A stretch of DNA of 64,000 nucleotides. Origin: Lentisphaerae bacterium ADurb.Bin082 (GTDB lineage Bacteria > Verrucomicrobiota > Lentisphaeria > Oligosphaerales > Oligosphaeraceae). Location: NCBI GenBank assembly GCA_002070945.1, contig MWEG01000034.1, forward strand, positions 124,001 through 188,000, given 5' to 3'. Made by a program: the position numbers and the translations under genes. Below, piece after piece: positions 45,401 to 54,208 of this stretch. The notes under the pieces are model-generated. The model did not search any database and had not been told where the DNA came from. It worked only from the letters and a program-made list of their open reading frames with translations. Numbering within the stretch: the stretch's first letter is position 1; each line of letters starts with the position of its first letter.

Positions 45401-46566
45401 AGGAGTACTGGCAGGCCTGTGAGAAGTGTGACCTTAAGGGCAAGTGCTTTGCCTACCATAACGTTCGAACCTTCCAAGACCCGGTTGCCGGTCCCAAAGT
45501 GATCGAGCGCCTGAAGATGCTCTATACCATTACCCACCTGCGTGGACGGCTGCATATCACCATGCGCGATCTGCGTTCAGCACTGGCCTTTATGCTAGTG
45601 GGCACCCAGGACTGCGACGGCATTCACCAACTCTATCAGGGCGACGGCGAAGAGACTCAGAATCGTATTCTTGACGGTTTCTATTTCAACTCATGGCTTG
45701 GCGGGGGTGAAGGCTCCAATGACCGGCTGATTGCCTTGCTGCGTGAGATCGATGTTGCCGAAGTCAGCAACCCTGTTCTGGACCGCGAGCTTGGCTTCCT
45801 TAATCCCAAGGCCAAGGCCATGAGCCGCTTCTCGTTTACCTGGCGGGCCGGATATGACGATGAACTAATGGAAGTGCTGTTTAAGAACCTGCCCCGCGAT
45901 TATTCGTCAAAGAGCCGTGCTCAATTGATCACCAAGCACCAGAATTACCTCTCGCATATACGCCGTCGCCATTTCTTTGAACGACGTGATAGCGGCTGGA
46001 AGGAGATGCTGCCTTACGGAAGTATTGAGCCTTTCCTGAGCGCCATTGAGCAGCCGGGTGCGAAAAGCGCCGACGAGGTAACCGCCATTCTTCAGGCCAT
46101 CAACCGAGGCGAAGGCCTGAGCGATCCGGCGCGACTAGGCAACCAGTTGGCATTGCGTGTTCGCCAGGTAGGTAAGGGAACCATTCGCAGTTACCGTCTT
46201 TTTAATGGCGACCGTTTTACGCTCCGCACTGAGCAGGAAATGGCGGCTCATCCATTCCTTGAGTGCCTGCCTCAGGCGCTGGTGCTGATTTACGATTCTG
46301 GCGACGGTCACAAGGCCAGCCTGCGCATCAATCTCGAGATCTATGAAATGCTGACGCGGCTCAACAACGGCTACCGGCCCAGCATTGAGGAGCAGGAAGG
46401 TTTCTACTTGAGTCTGACTGTATTCAAAAACGTCCTGTCTGCCGCTCCCTATCAGGAGGTACTCCTTACGGAAACAGGACACCGCTTCTATCAGATTAAC
46501 CGAAGTAAGGATGGAATCCTTTCTCTTCACGTTTCGGAGGAGGAGGCCAAATACCATGTCAATTAA
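42400..46566 (+). CDS. mad6: MADS-type NERD / tandem kinase / P-loop protein
   Basis: About 1388 residues in several modules. Residues 10-130 form a NERD nuclease-like domain (EIDIAILAPHAVYLVDVKG). Residues 200-460 are a kinase fold with decayed motifs: no GxGxxG loop, HRNLTPDA in place of HRDLKPEN, and DYD in place of DFG. Residues 505-770 are a second kinase with GEGSFGAVYKV near 513 and HQDIKPSNLLW near 627; its DFG reads DFN. A P-loop GNAGDGKTAF lies near 848, followed by a large ATPase-like region with a cysteine cluster CEKCDLKGKC near 1007. It resembles PglW of BREX in its first half and should phosphorylate partner or phage proteins. Confidence 0.87.
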   Translation: MAKVIPIGQPANDVERRAIGFLRDRLPDGWQIFHNFEMRQGDEVFEIDIAILAPHAVYLVDVKGTRGNIDVYGSKWYPEGRQPFFSPLAKLRSHAKTMATIIRESNTGLIELRKAHVHATVLLTADDAAVFDQAGIDGPDVTDFKHCLKYFRDTSRIPDNRLSNITRFHSQIAKTITGKAKPKSAALVFRDWQVEEKLGGTDRYTEYRAKHNLLGKSGGMARLRVYQADPYQDEAARNEELKKISNAYRAVAHIPTHANILAVKDLFTTEDEDKVVLVTEDLPGQPLRLHINKTALTLTFDQKLQVMRDVLSALDHTHRHEVIHRNLTPDAILVTKGGQSRITDYDYARVGKNRDSTIAHLVVEELAKSELEKYQAPECIKYPDQASIASDIYSAGIIFYELLTGELPFENVDLMMEADGKFPLKPSEHKPGLPKGIDKWLQKFCEFEPEDRYASAASARKALDDLILPEAKNNVPAEGTEDDNPSAQTLPDDLRNLPRDFVLANRFTVQKKLGEGSFGAVYKVFDTFSDVVRTIKIIDKDRHSVFERLRREYKTLANLPDHPHVVKVIWADRMSDPKQTPYIVFEYIEGLDVSDLIDVEALSLEDAVCIVREAADGLAHLHQHGVFHQDIKPSNLLWTDKGVRIIDFNVAVSESNDVQGGGGTRRYLPPDYDYSSEPDASVRIDRDLYALGISFYECVTGELPFNDPSPSIKTQPKDPKQFKGCADLSSSLVNVLMKMIAPERKERFASVDEFLTAMTEVKCLRSVLTTGGNDAGPKKVSKLNFEPTKPNTNPFVAHLLTFYSQSQVSNAGTRGLDEIGKATYVQTYLDEKLKPALFRGEFRLVIISGNAGDGKTAFIQQFEAAASRKGAQMQRGANGAVFQLKGHTYQSNYDGSQDEGDEHNDVVLQNFFAPFAGRDARRWPENQTRLIAINEGRLVDFFLEHEEQFPLLAKQIQQGLAGAALEDGVVVINLNLRSVVAEPAKGQPSILERLIARMTQQEYWQACEKCDLKGKCFAYHNVRTFQDPVAGPKVIERLKMLYTITHLRGRLHITMRDLRSALAFMLVGTQDCDGIHQLYQGDGEETQNRILDGFYFNSWLGGGEGSNDRLIALLREIDVAEVSNPVLDRELGFLNPKAKAMSRFSFTWRAGYDDELMEVLFKNLPRDYSSKSRAQLITKHQNYLSHIRRRHFFERRDSGWKEMLPYGSIEPFLSAIEQPGAKSADEVTAILQAINRGEGLSDPARLGNQLALRVRQVGKGTIRSYRLFNGDRFTLRTEQEMAAHPFLECLPQALVLIYDSGDGHKASLRINLEIYEMLTRLNNGYRPSIEEQEGFYLSLTVFKNVLSAAPYQEVLLTETGHRFYQINRSKDGILSLHVSEEEAKYHVN

Positions 46567-48232
46567 AGGAAAAGACAAAGAATATAAAACTTCAAAGGTA
46601 AGTTATGTCGATTTTAAGCATATCGAAATGGACCGCGTGTTGACGATGCTTTTTCCTCTGCTCAAATTTGGCGGTTATGGGAGCCGATTTGTGCGTGGTA
46701 AAATTCTTACAGTTGATGATTTTCTGGAGGAATTCATTGAGCGTAAAGACTGGTTCAAGGGATTTGAAGAGAATAAATCCGTCATTGCCAAATGGCTGGA
46801 GACAGATTTGTTGGACTTGGTTAATAGAGGAAAAGCCGATCAGGCAGTTGCAGCTCCACGCCCTTTACATGGAAATACATATAAATTTAGAAATAGCAAA
46901 TTTGCGAGAGACTATGGGGCATCAGAACAAATCTATTGGATGTTATTCTATGCCAGGACAGGAAAGGGGCAAGCGGTACGAGATGCGCTTAAACGCTTCT
47001 TTTTTACCGGATACGATTTCCATACACACAAGTATGACGCCGGTATTGCTGTCGATGTGGAGACTCAAGCCTTACTCAGGCTAGATCATCAGGTAACACA
47101 AGATACAAAAAGCTCTGATGAACCGGAACGAATCCAACCGTTATGTATCGGAAGGGCCGATATTATGGCCGATGATATTTTGCGGCTTCTTGCTTATGAG
47201 CCCTATATTCCGCGTTCCGTGCTGGTGGACTATCTCAAAACCCTGATGGCATTCCATCTGGCGCTTTATCATCTCAAGCTTTTGCAGCTGCTGCCTCAGT
47301 TGGTGAAGCAGCGCTCTGGCAACGAGCTCTGTACCATCAAGGGATGTCCGATCAACCCGAGCCTCGATAATGCGCTGGAAGGCTGCCCTTACCGCGTGGC
47401 ACTGGTCGTAGATATGGGTGATGTCAACAATCTGCATATGGCCGAATTGGCTCGCAAGTCCGCTGATCGACTTTATCGTCAGATACCGGCTTTCGTGCAG
47501 GCCAATTTCGTTGTTAAAAAGCTTGATGAGATGGCAAATAACTTAAAATCGCAAGGAAAGATGTCTTTTCCTTCTTATGGGTATTTTGCGGTAAGTGACC
47601 TATTAAATTTGCTTAAACCACAGTTCGATATGGAACGAAAAGCTTATTTCTCTATGCGGCTTGCTAAGATGATAGACGAGGCGGGCAACAACCCTGGAGA
47701 TCTAGACCCTGAAATTCAATCCGTCCTCAATATGCAACTTACAGAATTCGACACGTTTATCGAAATTTTAAATGCCTGCTTTGGGAAAAGCAAGCAAAAC
47801 ATGTTAGTTAAATGTCTTGATTCTTTGATGAATAAAAATCTTCCCACAGGCTTGTTGGCTCAATCTCGGGTCAAGGGAAGTCCTCGGCGATTTGTGTTGG
47901 GAAGCAAACTGCTTGAAGTGCTCCTCCAAGTGGCTGTGCTTAGCCAAGATAGCGGATGCTTCGTGACCCGCGAGGTTCGTGTTGAAGAGTTGCTGGACTT
48001 TTTGAGAAATCGCTACGGCTTTTATATTGATCGGCTGCCAGAAGGGGGCCAGGGCAATAGCAGTATTCTTGACAGGCGCGCCTTGCGCCTCAATCTTGGG
48101 GCTTTCAAGCGCCGTTTACATGAAATTGGGTTCTACGAGGACCTGTCGGATGCCTACGTGACCCAGAAGGTGTCGCCCCGCTATACAATTGAGAAAAAAG
48201 GCGGTACTGATAAGAATGGAAGATACGCATGA
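46556..48232 (+). CDS. mad7: MADS-type protein MAD7
   Basis: About 558 residues. ATG 46556 is preceded by GGAGGAGG about 10 bp away and overlaps the end of mad6; the frame is open to 46511. No known domain is recognised. The protein looks mainly helical, with a possible zinc or redox cluster (ELCTIKGCPINPSLDNALEG, then GCPYR). Its C-terminal third (FVTREVRVEELLDFLRNRYG, LNLGAFKRRLHEIGFYEDLS) reads like a winged-helix region. Position and size fit MAD7. It overlaps mad8 by four bases. Confidence 0.78.
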   Translation: MSIKGKDKEYKTSKVSYVDFKHIEMDRVLTMLFPLLKFGGYGSRFVRGKILTVDDFLEEFIERKDWFKGFEENKSVIAKWLETDLLDLVNRGKADQAVAAPRPLHGNTYKFRNSKFARDYGASEQIYWMLFYARTGKGQAVRDALKRFFFTGYDFHTHKYDAGIAVDVETQALLRLDHQVTQDTKSSDEPERIQPLCIGRADIMADDILRLLAYEPYIPRSVLVDYLKTLMAFHLALYHLKLLQLLPQLVKQRSGNELCTIKGCPINPSLDNALEGCPYRVALVVDMGDVNNLHMAELARKSADRLYRQIPAFVQANFVVKKLDEMANNLKSQGKMSFPSYGYFAVSDLLNLLKPQFDMERKAYFSMRLAKMIDEAGNNPGDLDPEIQSVLNMQLTEFDTFIEILNACFGKSKQNMLVKCLDSLMNKNLPTGLLAQSRVKGSPRRFVLGSKLLEVLLQVAVLSQDSGCFVTREVRVEELLDFLRNRYGFYIDRLPEGGQGNSSILDRRALRLNLGAFKRRLHEIGFYEDLSDAYVTQKVSPRYTIEKKGGTDKNGRYA

Positions 48233-51200
48233 GTAACGCATTCACCAAGCTTTCCCAAGACAAATTAAACGAGACGGTAGCCGACTTGTTGTGTTCCCGT
48301 ATCGAAGCGTTCCTGAATAACCGAGGTCCAGGTCATTGCATGCGGGTCACCGATCTTGATGACGGCGTCATGGAGTCGGTCTGCAAAGAACTGCGGCGAA
48401 CCCGGCCCGACGGAAACATCTTTATCCTCGGCAACCATGACCAAGAAGGCATGCCTTTCCGGGTGACTTCTTCTAAACTGGTGGAGCTTCGTAATCCAGA
48501 TGCGAATGGCAAGTTGCGCCAGCCTTTACTGGTTTTCATACCGGCCTCGATCCGTACCAGTGCTGAGGATTCTTTTGGCGTGGCCACCTTCGAGGAGTTG
48601 ACTTTCACCGGTATCTACGGTGAACTGGTCAGTTCGTTGCTTGGTCGGATCCCGGCAACACTGGTCAGTTATATCCGTGCTCTTTTGGACATCCTCACCG
48701 AGGAGGGATGGCTGTTCGCCGACGCTGTTTCCCGCGTGCGGTATTTGCTCACAGCGATTGAAAACGGGGTTGATGGAGAAACCCTCGGGGCCGGCTTATA
48801 CGAATTGACGCTGATTCCGGACTTCAAGCTCTTTGACAATCCCGGCATGGTCATCGGCAAGATTCGCCGCAATCTTGACAGTGTTCGCAGCCTGATGACT
48901 TCGCACAAGTCAGTTCGTGGCCGTATTGTCGAGTTGGGATTAAACGACAAGGTCTTGGAGTCGCGCCTATTCGCTTATTTTGAAAAATACGATGTCCAAG
49001 AGCCTGAATCCTGGACACGCCCCATCGCGACCGATAAGACTTGGTGGAGCATTTCTTTTGATAAATGGAAATTCCAAGAAGAACTTTCACCGGATAAGGT
49101 TCTTTTGACAGTGCTGGATACCGATTTGCCGGTCGTTGCGGAGGACGAAGCCGACAACCAACTAGCCGGCCTCATCGGACAACAAGTTCTGGTTCCGAAC
49201 GACCGCCGTACAATGAATGTGATGTTCGAGGTTACCCCCCACCCCGACAAGATCAGCGGACTTGACCATTTTACGGTTCAGATCATTTCGCAGAATGGCG
49301 GCCCAGTAGGGAAATCTAAAAAGGTCAAAGCTTGGAAGCAGAACCGCCTGGAATGTAAGACCAACCTGACCAAACTCAATAAAATTGACTTTGAGGAGGG
49401 ATGGCATTTCATCCGTGTGATGCCGTGGACGGTTGATGGCGACCCGATTCCGTTGGAGGTGGTCTCTGCCTCCGAAGACGCTAAACATTCTTACGAGAGT
49501 GAGCCTTTCTACGTCCTGCCCGATGGCAGCATTGAGGAAGAACCACCGCAGCGCGCCATCCCCTTTGAACAGAGCCTGGAGCATGCACGCTTCCGGTTGC
49601 AACTGACTGCCTTGGGTGATGAACGCGATCCCGATGATATCGCCATCAGTGGTATCGTCTGGCCCGAAGGCGCTCGTTCCAAGAAGACCTCTCGCCAGGA
49701 AACTCTGCACGTAAAATTCGGTCGTGAAGGAGCTGCTCAAATCCCGCTTTCACGTATGCTCAAAACTATCGAGCAGCGCATTTTGGCGGAACCTAAGCAG
49801 CTGTCTGGCTGGCGAATGCAGATTAATCTGGATACCGCAGAACTGCCCTCTAAGGTCGGACTCACGCTGCCTTCTTCTACAGCGATGGCATCCTTCCTGG
49901 CTGCACGCGAAGAGTTTTTTGCCGTAGTGCGCAACGGCGATGCCGAGCTAGTTATGCAAGGGCTGTCGTTCCGAGACTCGGAAAAGGAATGTTTTGCGTA
50001 TGCTGAAAGTTACCTTGACCTGGTCAAGAGCCTCATCCAACAGGCCGAGAGGACTTCCGGAGCTGAGCGTCAACAACACCTGCAAGCGCTCAGAAATGTA
50101 CTGGCCGTTGATTCCATTCATGTCATCTTGACCGACTTCCGGGGAAGGCATCGCGAGGCTGTGTTGGTTTCGCCAACCCATCCGCTCCGTGCCTTGTGGC
50201 TGTGTGGTTGGGCCACTTTGGGTAAGGACTGGATCAAGAAGATAAAGTCAGGCGGGAAAGATTATATTCCTCACGTCCGTTCTGCCCTGTTGGACAGCCT
50301 TGCTCCCTCTGCATATCCGGTCGGCATCCCCGTAGGCGATGGCCGTGTTTTCACACCGATGGACAATCTGAACACGTTTTGGGCACTCTACGCACCAACT
50401 ACCGAGGAGAATTCCCGCAGTCTGATGGCGGTAATCTGTTCTGCTCTCGGCTTGTCCGAGTCCTCCGCAGCAGGAAGCGATATTTCCGGGAAGGTCATTG
50501 CGGACAAGGTTGAGCGCTATCTCTCCCAGCACCCGTATGTGCGAGAATTATCCCTGAACATCTTCAATCCTGGTGGCGGTTCGATTGTGGCGGAAACCCT
50601 GGTGTCGCTTCAGCAAAAGCGTGAGTATGCCGATTTACGCTATGACATTCGACTTTTTGCCTCCGATGCTGACTCGCCTGTTTTGGGTGAAGCACTTGAA
50701 TCTATGGTTCGTCCCGGAGCGATGACCAACGAAGCAGTCGACGCATTTGCAGCATCGACTGGCAGCCATCTGTTTCCCAAGCTGAAATTAGCCAAGCACA
50801 CGCTGAATGAATTCCATGCAAATTCTAAGAGGTTTCCGGCGCACATCAGCGTTCTTTTGGATGTGTTTCCCGCCGAGGTGCTTTCCATTGCAGAGAGGCC
50901 GCTGGGAGTGACTCCACTGCATGGGTTGATACAGGACTTCGACACCGAATTCGTTGATGACGATTCGGGCACTTTTTGGAATAAACGACCGATTGTCGGC
51001 TACCCCCTCGGCGCAGACAGCCATGCTGCGTGCTTCGATTTGCTGTCATCCCTGAGCCGACACTTCAGCTTTGCCACTTCTGCTGTTGCTGCTTCTGGCA
51101 CCAGTTTCAAAGCCGTACCCGTCGTGACCCTTGGTCTTGACATGGCTCAACGAGAGCTGATCTACGAGGTTCACCAGGTCAGCGATTGGGTATTCACCAT

Positions 51201-53691
51201 CGACCGAAATATGGGGATTGAGTTTTTTGACCATGGCGGCCAGAAGAACAGACCGGACTATCTCATTGATTATGTGCCGGGTGTCAGCTCCTCCCAGGCG
51301 ACTCATAGCCTGATCATCTCTTCATGCTCGAACGATGAGCTGGAGGCCATGCTGAAGCCGGTACTACTTGAGCACGGCTTATCTGCCGACAGAGAGCAGG
51401 CGCTTCGGATATTGGCGAGTCTGCGTTCGCTTTCAGGTCAGCTCGCCCTGAAACTGATTTCAGCGCGTACACAACAGACGGAGGCCCTCGGCCTGGCATT
51501 AGCGCGGCTCTATCTCGAATATCAGGGCGCTTTGAGCAATCAGATCATTGTGCCTTTAGACGCACACACAGACCTCTACCGCTCAAGCGGCGGTTCAGAC
51601 GATGTTAACGATGCCATCAGCCTGCAACGAACCGACTTGGGTTTGTTCGATTTGGATTTGAACAACAGGACGATCACTTGTAATTTGGTCGAGGTGAAGT
51701 GTTATTCGCAGGTTGGTGATTTTGCGTCTTTTAACCAACTGAAGGAGCAGATTTCCGCTCAAATCAATCAAAGTGAACGCATCCTCCAGCGCCACTTTGA
51801 CCCAGCCTTAAAAAAAATGGACCGGCCGGATAGACTGCTCAAGAGCCGAGAGTTAGCGCAAACTCTTCGGTTCTACCTGGAACGCTCAAAGCGTTACGGG
51901 ATTTTTGATATGACTGCTGCGCTGGAAGCGCGATTGCTGCTTGAATCCATTGAACAGGGCTACTCGCTTCAATTCAGGCGTTGCGCCCTGATTTTCGACT
52001 TTGGCAAAGATGGAACCGAAGCGCCAGACAATGAGGTGGGCATTGAATTTCATCGCATCGGCAAGAATCTCATTTACGCCTTGTTAGAGAACTGCCGCAA
52101 GCCTGTTTCTGTCACGACAGTGGATGAGCCTTCTACCTGTCTCCTGAGCGAGCAATTTATTCCGAGCGTGCCGAAGCTTGAAACAGCCGCCTTTATTGCG
52201 CCTAAAAGAGAACGATCAACATCCTGGACGGTGGATGAACTCTGGGGCGACGAGCCAGAGGCACCAAGCGTCCAACCAACACCTCCTGTTGCAGAGGAAA
52301 CATCCGTATCTACCCAAGAGGAAAAGGAGGAACTGGCAGAATGCGTCGAGCCAGCACCACGACCTGCCCCTATTGCGCCCGAACAAGAAAAAGATAACGA
52401 GCAGCCCGCCACCGTTACTGTTGAACCGGAGATTGAAGCGCAAGAGCATCCGGTGCCCGAGTCCACGCCTCAAGCCAAGGTTGACTATGACATCATGCTG
52501 GGCGTTAATGGCAACTCACCCCAGTACGGCTTGCTTGGAGAGGCTTCCGGTAGAAAAATTGCTCTGGATCTCAACCACACCCACACGATCAGTCTCTTTG
52601 GGGTTCAAGGCGGCGGTAAGAGCTACACCCTTGGGACAGTCATTGAGATGGCCTCCAGTCCGCTTTATCACATCAATGTGTTGCCAAGCCCACTTGCTAC
52701 AGTTATTTTCCATTATAGTCCAACGCAAGATTATTCGCCTGAATTTACCTCAATGAACAAAGCCAACTCGGTTGAGAGTGAAATCAATTTTTTGCGTGAA
52801 CATTACAAAGCAACTCCACATTCGCTGAATGATATCCTTATTCTTACACCCAAGAATAAGGTGGCTGAACGCCAGGCAGAATACCCGGATATCAAAGTTG
52901 TGCCAATTGCTTTTTCTGCCACTGAGCTGAAGATATCGCATTGGAAATTTTTGATGAGCGCAGTCGGTAGTCAGAGTATGTATATGAGGCAAATCAACCT
53001 CATCATGCGGAGATTGCGGGATAACCTGACTTTGGATGCCCTGCGAGCAGGCATTGATAACTCTGGTCTGTCCGAACACCTGAAAGAGCTGGCTAGGACA
53101 CGTTTACTGTTCGCCAGCGAATATATTGACGATAGCCAGCGTCTTGATAATCTGATTCGTCCAGGGCGGTTGATCATCGTGGATTTGCGAGACGAATTCA
53201 TCGAAAAGGACGAGGCTCTCGGTCTGTTCGTAGTAATGCTGCAGATTTTTTCGGATGCAACCTACCAGGGAATTGTCTTTAATAAGTTGGTAGTTTTCGA
53301 TGAGGCTCATAAGTATATTGGGAATGACGACTTGGTTTCCGGCTTGGTTGAAATAGTTAGGGAGATGCGACACAAGGGAACCAGTATCATGGTTGCCTCA
53401 CAAGACCCACCTTCGGTCCCAGTCTCCTTGATCGAGCTCTCATCGCATATCATCATGCATAAATTTAATTCACCTGCATGGCTGCGTCATATTCAAAAGG
53501 CAAATACCGCCCTCAGCGAGTTGACTTCAGATAAAATGAGCCATCTCGGTACTGGCGAAGCATACGTGTGGTCAAGCAGGGCGTCAGACGACGCCTTCAC
53601 GCGTGGTGCCGTGAAGATCAAGTGCCGACCTCGCGTAACCCAACACGGCGGCACTACAAAAACAGCCGTCAATCGGCAGGAAAAGCAATAA
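48229..53691 (+). CDS. mad8: MADS-type HerA-like ATPase with PD-(D/E)XK-like motif
   Basis: About 1820 residues, with an ATGA overlap with mad7. The first 1100 residues are not recognised. Around residues 1136-1157 the pattern D-x4-DLD...LVEVKC resembles the core of a PD-(D/E)XK nuclease. A proline- and acid-rich linker (about 1345-1420) follows. The C-terminal ATPase is HerA/FtsK-like: Walker A GVQGGGKSYTLG near 1458, Walker B VVFDEAHKYIGN near 1687, and SIMVASQDPPSVP in the sensor region. It is the likely DNA-translocating effector of the operon. The IS66-type element starts within 5 bp of its stop. Confidence 0.85.
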   Translation: MSNAFTKLSQDKLNETVADLLCSRIEAFLNNRGPGHCMRVTDLDDGVMESVCKELRRTRPDGNIFILGNHDQEGMPFRVTSSKLVELRNPDANGKLRQPLLVFIPASIRTSAEDSFGVATFEELTFTGIYGELVSSLLGRIPATLVSYIRALLDILTEEGWLFADAVSRVRYLLTAIENGVDGETLGAGLYELTLIPDFKLFDNPGMVIGKIRRNLDSVRSLMTSHKSVRGRIVELGLNDKVLESRLFAYFEKYDVQEPESWTRPIATDKTWWSISFDKWKFQEELSPDKVLLTVLDTDLPVVAEDEADNQLAGLIGQQVLVPNDRRTMNVMFEVTPHPDKISGLDHFTVQIISQNGGPVGKSKKVKAWKQNRLECKTNLTKLNKIDFEEGWHFIRVMPWTVDGDPIPLEVVSASEDAKHSYESEPFYVLPDGSIEEEPPQRAIPFEQSLEHARFRLQLTALGDERDPDDIAISGIVWPEGARSKKTSRQETLHVKFGREGAAQIPLSRMLKTIEQRILAEPKQLSGWRMQINLDTAELPSKVGLTLPSSTAMASFLAAREEFFAVVRNGDAELVMQGLSFRDSEKECFAYAESYLDLVKSLIQQAERTSGAERQQHLQALRNVLAVDSIHVILTDFRGRHREAVLVSPTHPLRALWLCGWATLGKDWIKKIKSGGKDYIPHVRSALLDSLAPSAYPVGIPVGDGRVFTPMDNLNTFWALYAPTTEENSRSLMAVICSALGLSESSAAGSDISGKVIADKVERYLSQHPYVRELSLNIFNPGGGSIVAETLVSLQQKREYADLRYDIRLFASDADSPVLGEALESMVRPGAMTNEAVDAFAASTGSHLFPKLKLAKHTLNEFHANSKRFPAHISVLLDVFPAEVLSIAERPLGVTPLHGLIQDFDTEFVDDDSGTFWNKRPIVGYPLGADSHAACFDLLSSLSRHFSFATSAVAASGTSFKAVPVVTLGLDMAQRELIYEVHQVSDWVFTIDRNMGIEFFDHGGQKNRPDYLIDYVPGVSSSQATHSLIISSCSNDELEAMLKPVLLEHGLSADREQALRILASLRSLSGQLALKLISARTQQTEALGLALARLYLEYQGALSNQIIVPLDAHTDLYRSSGGSDDVNDAISLQRTDLGLFDLDLNNRTITCNLVEVKCYSQVGDFASFNQLKEQISAQINQSERILQRHFDPALKKMDRPDRLLKSRELAQTLRFYLERSKRYGIFDMTAALEARLLLESIEQGYSLQFRRCALIFDFGKDGTEAPDNEVGIEFHRIGKNLIYALLENCRKPVSVTTVDEPSTCLLSEQFIPSVPKLETAAFIAPKRERSTSWTVDELWGDEPEAPSVQPTPPVAEETSVSTQEEKEELAECVEPAPRPAPIAPEQEKDNEQPATVTVEPEIEAQEHPVPESTPQAKVDYDIMLGVNGNSPQYGLLGEASGRKIALDLNHTHTISLFGVQGGGKSYTLGTVIEMASSPLYHINVLPSPLATVIFHYSPTQDYSPEFTSMNKANSVESEINFLREHYKATPHSLNDILILTPKNKVAERQAEYPDIKVVPIAFSATELKISHWKFLMSAVGSQSMYMRQINLIMRRLRDNLTLDALRAGIDNSGLSEHLKELARTRLLFASEYIDDSQRLDNLIRPGRLIIVDLRDEFIEKDEALGLFVVMLQIFSDATYQGIVFNKLVVFDEAHKYIGNDDLVSGLVEIVREMRHKGTSIMVASQDPPSVPVSLIELSSHIIMHKFNSPAWLRHIQKANTALSELTSDKMSHLGTGEAYVWSSRASDDAFTRGAVKIKCRPRVTQHGGTTKTAVNRQEKQ

Positions 53692-53733
53692 TATCAGTAA
53701 CTATTCAAACCCCCCCTTCCATTTTTTGAAATA

Positions 53734-53810
53734 ATAGTGATACATTGATTATTTTGTATGACTACGCTTGCAATTTAATAGTAATACGATATACTAATCG
53801 GTATCACTAT
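53734..53810 (+). promoter_or_regulatory. Inverted ATAGTGATAC sites around the IS66 promoter
   Basis: ATAGTGATAC (53734-53743) and its exact reverse complement GTATCACTAT (53801-53810) frame the AT-rich start of the element. A third exact copy lies inside the first ORF at 54015-54024. They may be transposase or repressor binding sites. Confidence 0.5.
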
Positions 53811-53824
53811 CAAAGGTGCAGGCC

Positions 53825-54208
53825 ATGGCAATAATCAACAGCTACAACAAGAAACGCGGCGTGACCTACGTATACGATTCCTTTTCCTACTGGGACAAGG
53901 AACTGAAGCAGCCGCGTTCCAAAAGGAAGCTGCTGGGCAGGCGCGATCCGGACACGGGCGAATTGGTTCCAACCGGGAGGCGGAAGCCCCCGGCCGCCGC
54001 GTCGGCCCATGCCGATAGTGATACGGACTACGCGGCACTATACAATCGGAGCCAGGAAGCCATCCGCAAGAAGGACGCCATGATCCTTCGCCTTCGCGGG
54101 GAACTTGCGGAGGCGCGTCGTCGCCTCCTGAAAAAGAGCAGGGGGATCGCAAGGGCGATGAAGACCCTCGAGGGGCTGGATTCGCCCGGGGAGCGGAACG
54201 ATGCCTGA
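53825..54208 (+). CDS. IS66-associated accessory protein
   Basis: About 127 residues starting MAIINSYNKKRGVTYVYDS. The opening reads like the small proteins that precede transposases in some IS66-type and related elements (YWDKELKQPRSKRKLLGR, then DPDTGELVPTGRR). The C-terminal half is a basic coiled coil (AIRKKDAMILRLRGELAEAR). The role in transposition is unknown. Its stop overlaps the transposase start by 8 bp, implying coupled translation. Confidence 0.7.
   Translation: MAIINSYNKKRGVTYVYDSFSYWDKELKQPRSKRKLLGRRDPDTGELVPTGRRKPPAAASAHADSDTDYAALYNRSQEAIRKKDAMILRLRGELAEARRRLLKKSRGIARAMKTLEGLDSPGERNDA

Noticed and set aside
42400..53691. BREX or PGL system because of the PglW-like NERD-kinase
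   Set aside because: No PglZ phosphatase, BrxC/PglY ATPase or BrxL/Lon protease is present, and the gene order differs.
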